Assembly (NCBI GenBank): GCA_016292515.1
Contig: JAEDIJ010000015.1
Coordinates: 1-42,069 of the forward strand
DNA length: 42,069 nt
Source of the DNA: Victivallaceae bacterium
GTDB taxonomy: Bacteria > Verrucomicrobiota > Lentisphaeria > Victivallales > Victivallaceae
Direction of reading: 5' to 3'
Positions 41,039 to 42,069 of the stretch are shown one piece after another. Both the position numbers and the translations under genes were made by a program. Each line of letters starts with the position of its first letter. Position 1 is the first letter of the stretch. Under the pieces are notes generated by a model, which was given only the letters and a program-made list of their open reading frames with translations, made no database searches and had not been told where the DNA came from.

Positions 41039-41650
41039 TTACTGCACCGCTTCGGCGGAACTTTTCTTTTTGGCGATCTTGCTCCGCGCGACCGAGGCGG
41101 TCTGCGCGTCGCCGAGCATAATTCCGATGCGGCGGATGTTTTCGCGGCATTCGGGCAGTTTGATCTTTTCAAAGAGATTGACGCGCTGACTGGTCGTATC
41201 CAACTCCTTGCTGAGCAATTCGTGCTGACGCGAGATCACGCGGTATTCCTCGCGCAACTCGACGGCGCGTTTCATCATTTCGACGGCGTCGTCGAGAAAC
41301 CACTCCGTCGCAAACAAGTCAAGCGAAAACGGTTTGAAAACGACTTTGTCGTAAGTCGGAATGGCGATGCCGGCGATGTTGCCCTCCCCCGTTTCGACTC
41401 GCTCGATCTGAATGGCGTCGCGCACCGCTTCCACGGTGGCGGGATCATCGAAAAAGCCGAGCGACGGAGCGAGATCGAATTGCAGACGGCGTTGCGCTTC
41501 AAGGTTGCGGTTGAGCGCGTCCGCACTCAAACGCACTTCCAGTTGCAACTGCTGTTTTTTCAATTGCAGGATCGGCAGGAAACGCTCAAATTGCTTTTTC
41601 GCGTCCTGCTGATGCTTTAATTCCTGCTTGGTGAATTTGATTTTCGCCAT
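41039..41650 (-). CDS. atpD: V-type ATP synthase subunit D
   Basis: This 203-aa subunit forms the central rotor stalk of the V/A-type ATPase. The typical coiled-coil N-terminus ('FTKQELKHQQDAKKQFERFLPILQLKKQQLQ') and C-terminus ('LREEYRVISRQHELLSKELDTTSQRVNLFEKIKLPECRENIRRI') of the subunit D family are present (each quoted only in part here; the helix pair runs at about residues 5-60 and 120-180). It starts 6 bp after the subunit B stop, so the two are one operon. It has a short Lys/Ser/Ala-rich tail ('RSKIAKKKSSAEAVQ'). Confidence 0.93.
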   Translation of the reverse strand: MAKIKFTKQELKHQQDAKKQFERFLPILQLKKQQLQLEVRLSADALNRNLEAQRRLQFDLAPSLGFFDDPATVEAVRDAIQIERVETGEGNIAGIAIPTYDKVVFKPFSLDLFATEWFLDDAVEMMKRAVELREEYRVISRQHELLSKELDTTSQRVNLFEKIKLPECRENIRRIGIMLGDAQTASVARSKIAKKKSSAEAVQ

Positions 41651-41656
41651 AATACG

Positions 41657-42069
41657 CTATTTTTCCGGCCAGTACTGCGCAAGAAGATCGCTCTTGATGC
41701 CGACTTCGGCGCGCTCGAAGCAGTCGGCGAGGATGCGCCAGCCGAGATCGAGCCCGGCTTCCAGCGGGATGTTGACGTCGAGCGACATCATCTCCTTTTC
41801 AAAGCGCGCGCCGTATTTCAGAAGTTTTTTGTCCCAGTTGGACATCTTGAAGCCCATCGACTGTTTTTCCATGGTGCTCTTGTAATCGGCGTAAAGCCGG
41901 ATCATCGCGTCCATAATGGCGCGGTGATCGGAGCGGGTACGGCCGTTGACCTGCTGTTTCAGACGCGAGAGCGAACCGAAAGGCTCGATGCGGCCGTTGC
42001 GCAGATAGAACTGCCCCTCGGTGATGTAGCCGGTGTTGTCCGGCACCGGGTGGGTCACGTCGTCGCCGG
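41657..42069 (-). CDS. atpB: V-type ATP synthase subunit B, C-terminal part (runs off the window)
   Basis: Only the last 136 or so codons are inside the window. They read 'DDVTHPVPDNTGYITEGQFYL', 'FGSLSRLKQQVNGRTRSDH' and 'YGARFEKEMMSLDVNIPLEAGLDLGWRIL', all typical for the regulatory (non-catalytic) B subunit of V/A-type ATPases, where the 'SLSRL' region ends the nucleotide-binding fold. The true start lies past 42069; an internal GTG at 42058 is not a start. It is followed at 6 bp by subunit D, as in bacterial ntp/atp operons. In a gut anaerobe it could run as a Na+- or H+-pumping ATPase; ion choice cannot be read from here. Confidence 0.95.
   Translation of the reverse strand, partial: GDDVTHPVPDNTGYITEGQFYLRNGRIEPFGSLSRLKQQVNGRTRSDHRAIMDAMIRLYADYKSTMEKQSMGFKMSNWDKKLLKYGARFEKEMMSLDVNIPLEAGLDLGWRILADCFERAEVGIKSDLLAQYWPEK

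Overview
The window looks like a chromosomal segment of a Gram-negative, anaerobic gut-type bacterium, most plausibly from Lentisphaerota/Verrucomicrobiota (Victivallales-like). That is inferred from gene content and not proven by a marker gene. Pointers are a V-type ATPase operon (subunits B and D at the right edge), an LPS core kinase and glycosyltransferase (WaaP, WaaG), an LptF/G-type LPS permease, large secreted TIM-barrel proteins with signal peptides, an L-fucose isomerase, and a fused GH13-GH133 debranching enzyme. Codon third positions are rich in C/G, which leaves long open frames opposite many real genes; these were ignored.

Layout. 1-9.2 kb: a SIMPL-domain protein, then glycan-related genes: a 900-aa secreted protein coupled to an SGNH (CE12-like) esterase, a convergent secreted TIM-barrel protein, and fucI. 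9.2-12.2 kb: housekeeping genes (D,D-carboxypeptidase, RluD-type pseudouridine synthase, lgt, tRNA-Gln). 12.2-13.6 kb: a gene-poor, repeat-rich scar with a truncated Mu-type gpI remnant and one intact 74-aa orphan gene. 13.6-21.3 kb: DEAD-box helicase, ureidoglycolate-lyase-like cupin, an unusual MotA/ExbB-like plus MotB/ExbD-like coiled-coil pair, a divergent LptF/G permease and an orphan family-5 solute-binding protein. 21.3-28.9 kb: uvrA (minus), then EIIA (PtsN-like), a zinc-ribbon protein, pyrE and secA (plus). 29-37.5 kb: N-acyl-D-amino-acid deacylase behind a bifunctional glycogen-debranching enzyme, a divergent alpha/beta-hydrolase, and the waaG-waaP pair. 37.5-42 kb: a frameshifted YgjP-like metallopeptidase coupled to trxB, asnB, and V-ATPase subunits D and B (B runs off the edge).

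Working together: the secreted hydrolase-like proteins, the esterases and fucI fit growth on acetylated, fucose-containing host or plant glycans. The debranching enzyme handles stored alpha-glucan. lgt, the LptF/G permease, waaG, waaP and the D,D-carboxypeptidase serve the envelope. Many intergenic regions carry recognisable sigma-70-type promoters (TTGnnn, 16-17 bp, TATAAT-like), which helped to choose start codons.

Most unusual: (1) the two-gene MotA/ExbB-like + MotB/ExbD-like coiled-coil operon at 15.8-18.2 kb, a candidate undescribed ion-driven envelope machine; (2) a dispersed multi-hairpin repeat in three copies whose first hairpin keeps its loop while the stem changes on both sides; (3) a ~270-bp multi-hairpin element with AT-rich inverted ends between two convergent glycan genes; (4) a duplicated structured 79-bp unit behind tRNA-Gln beside a Mu remnant. 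No CRISPR array, transposase, integrase or rRNA was seen.
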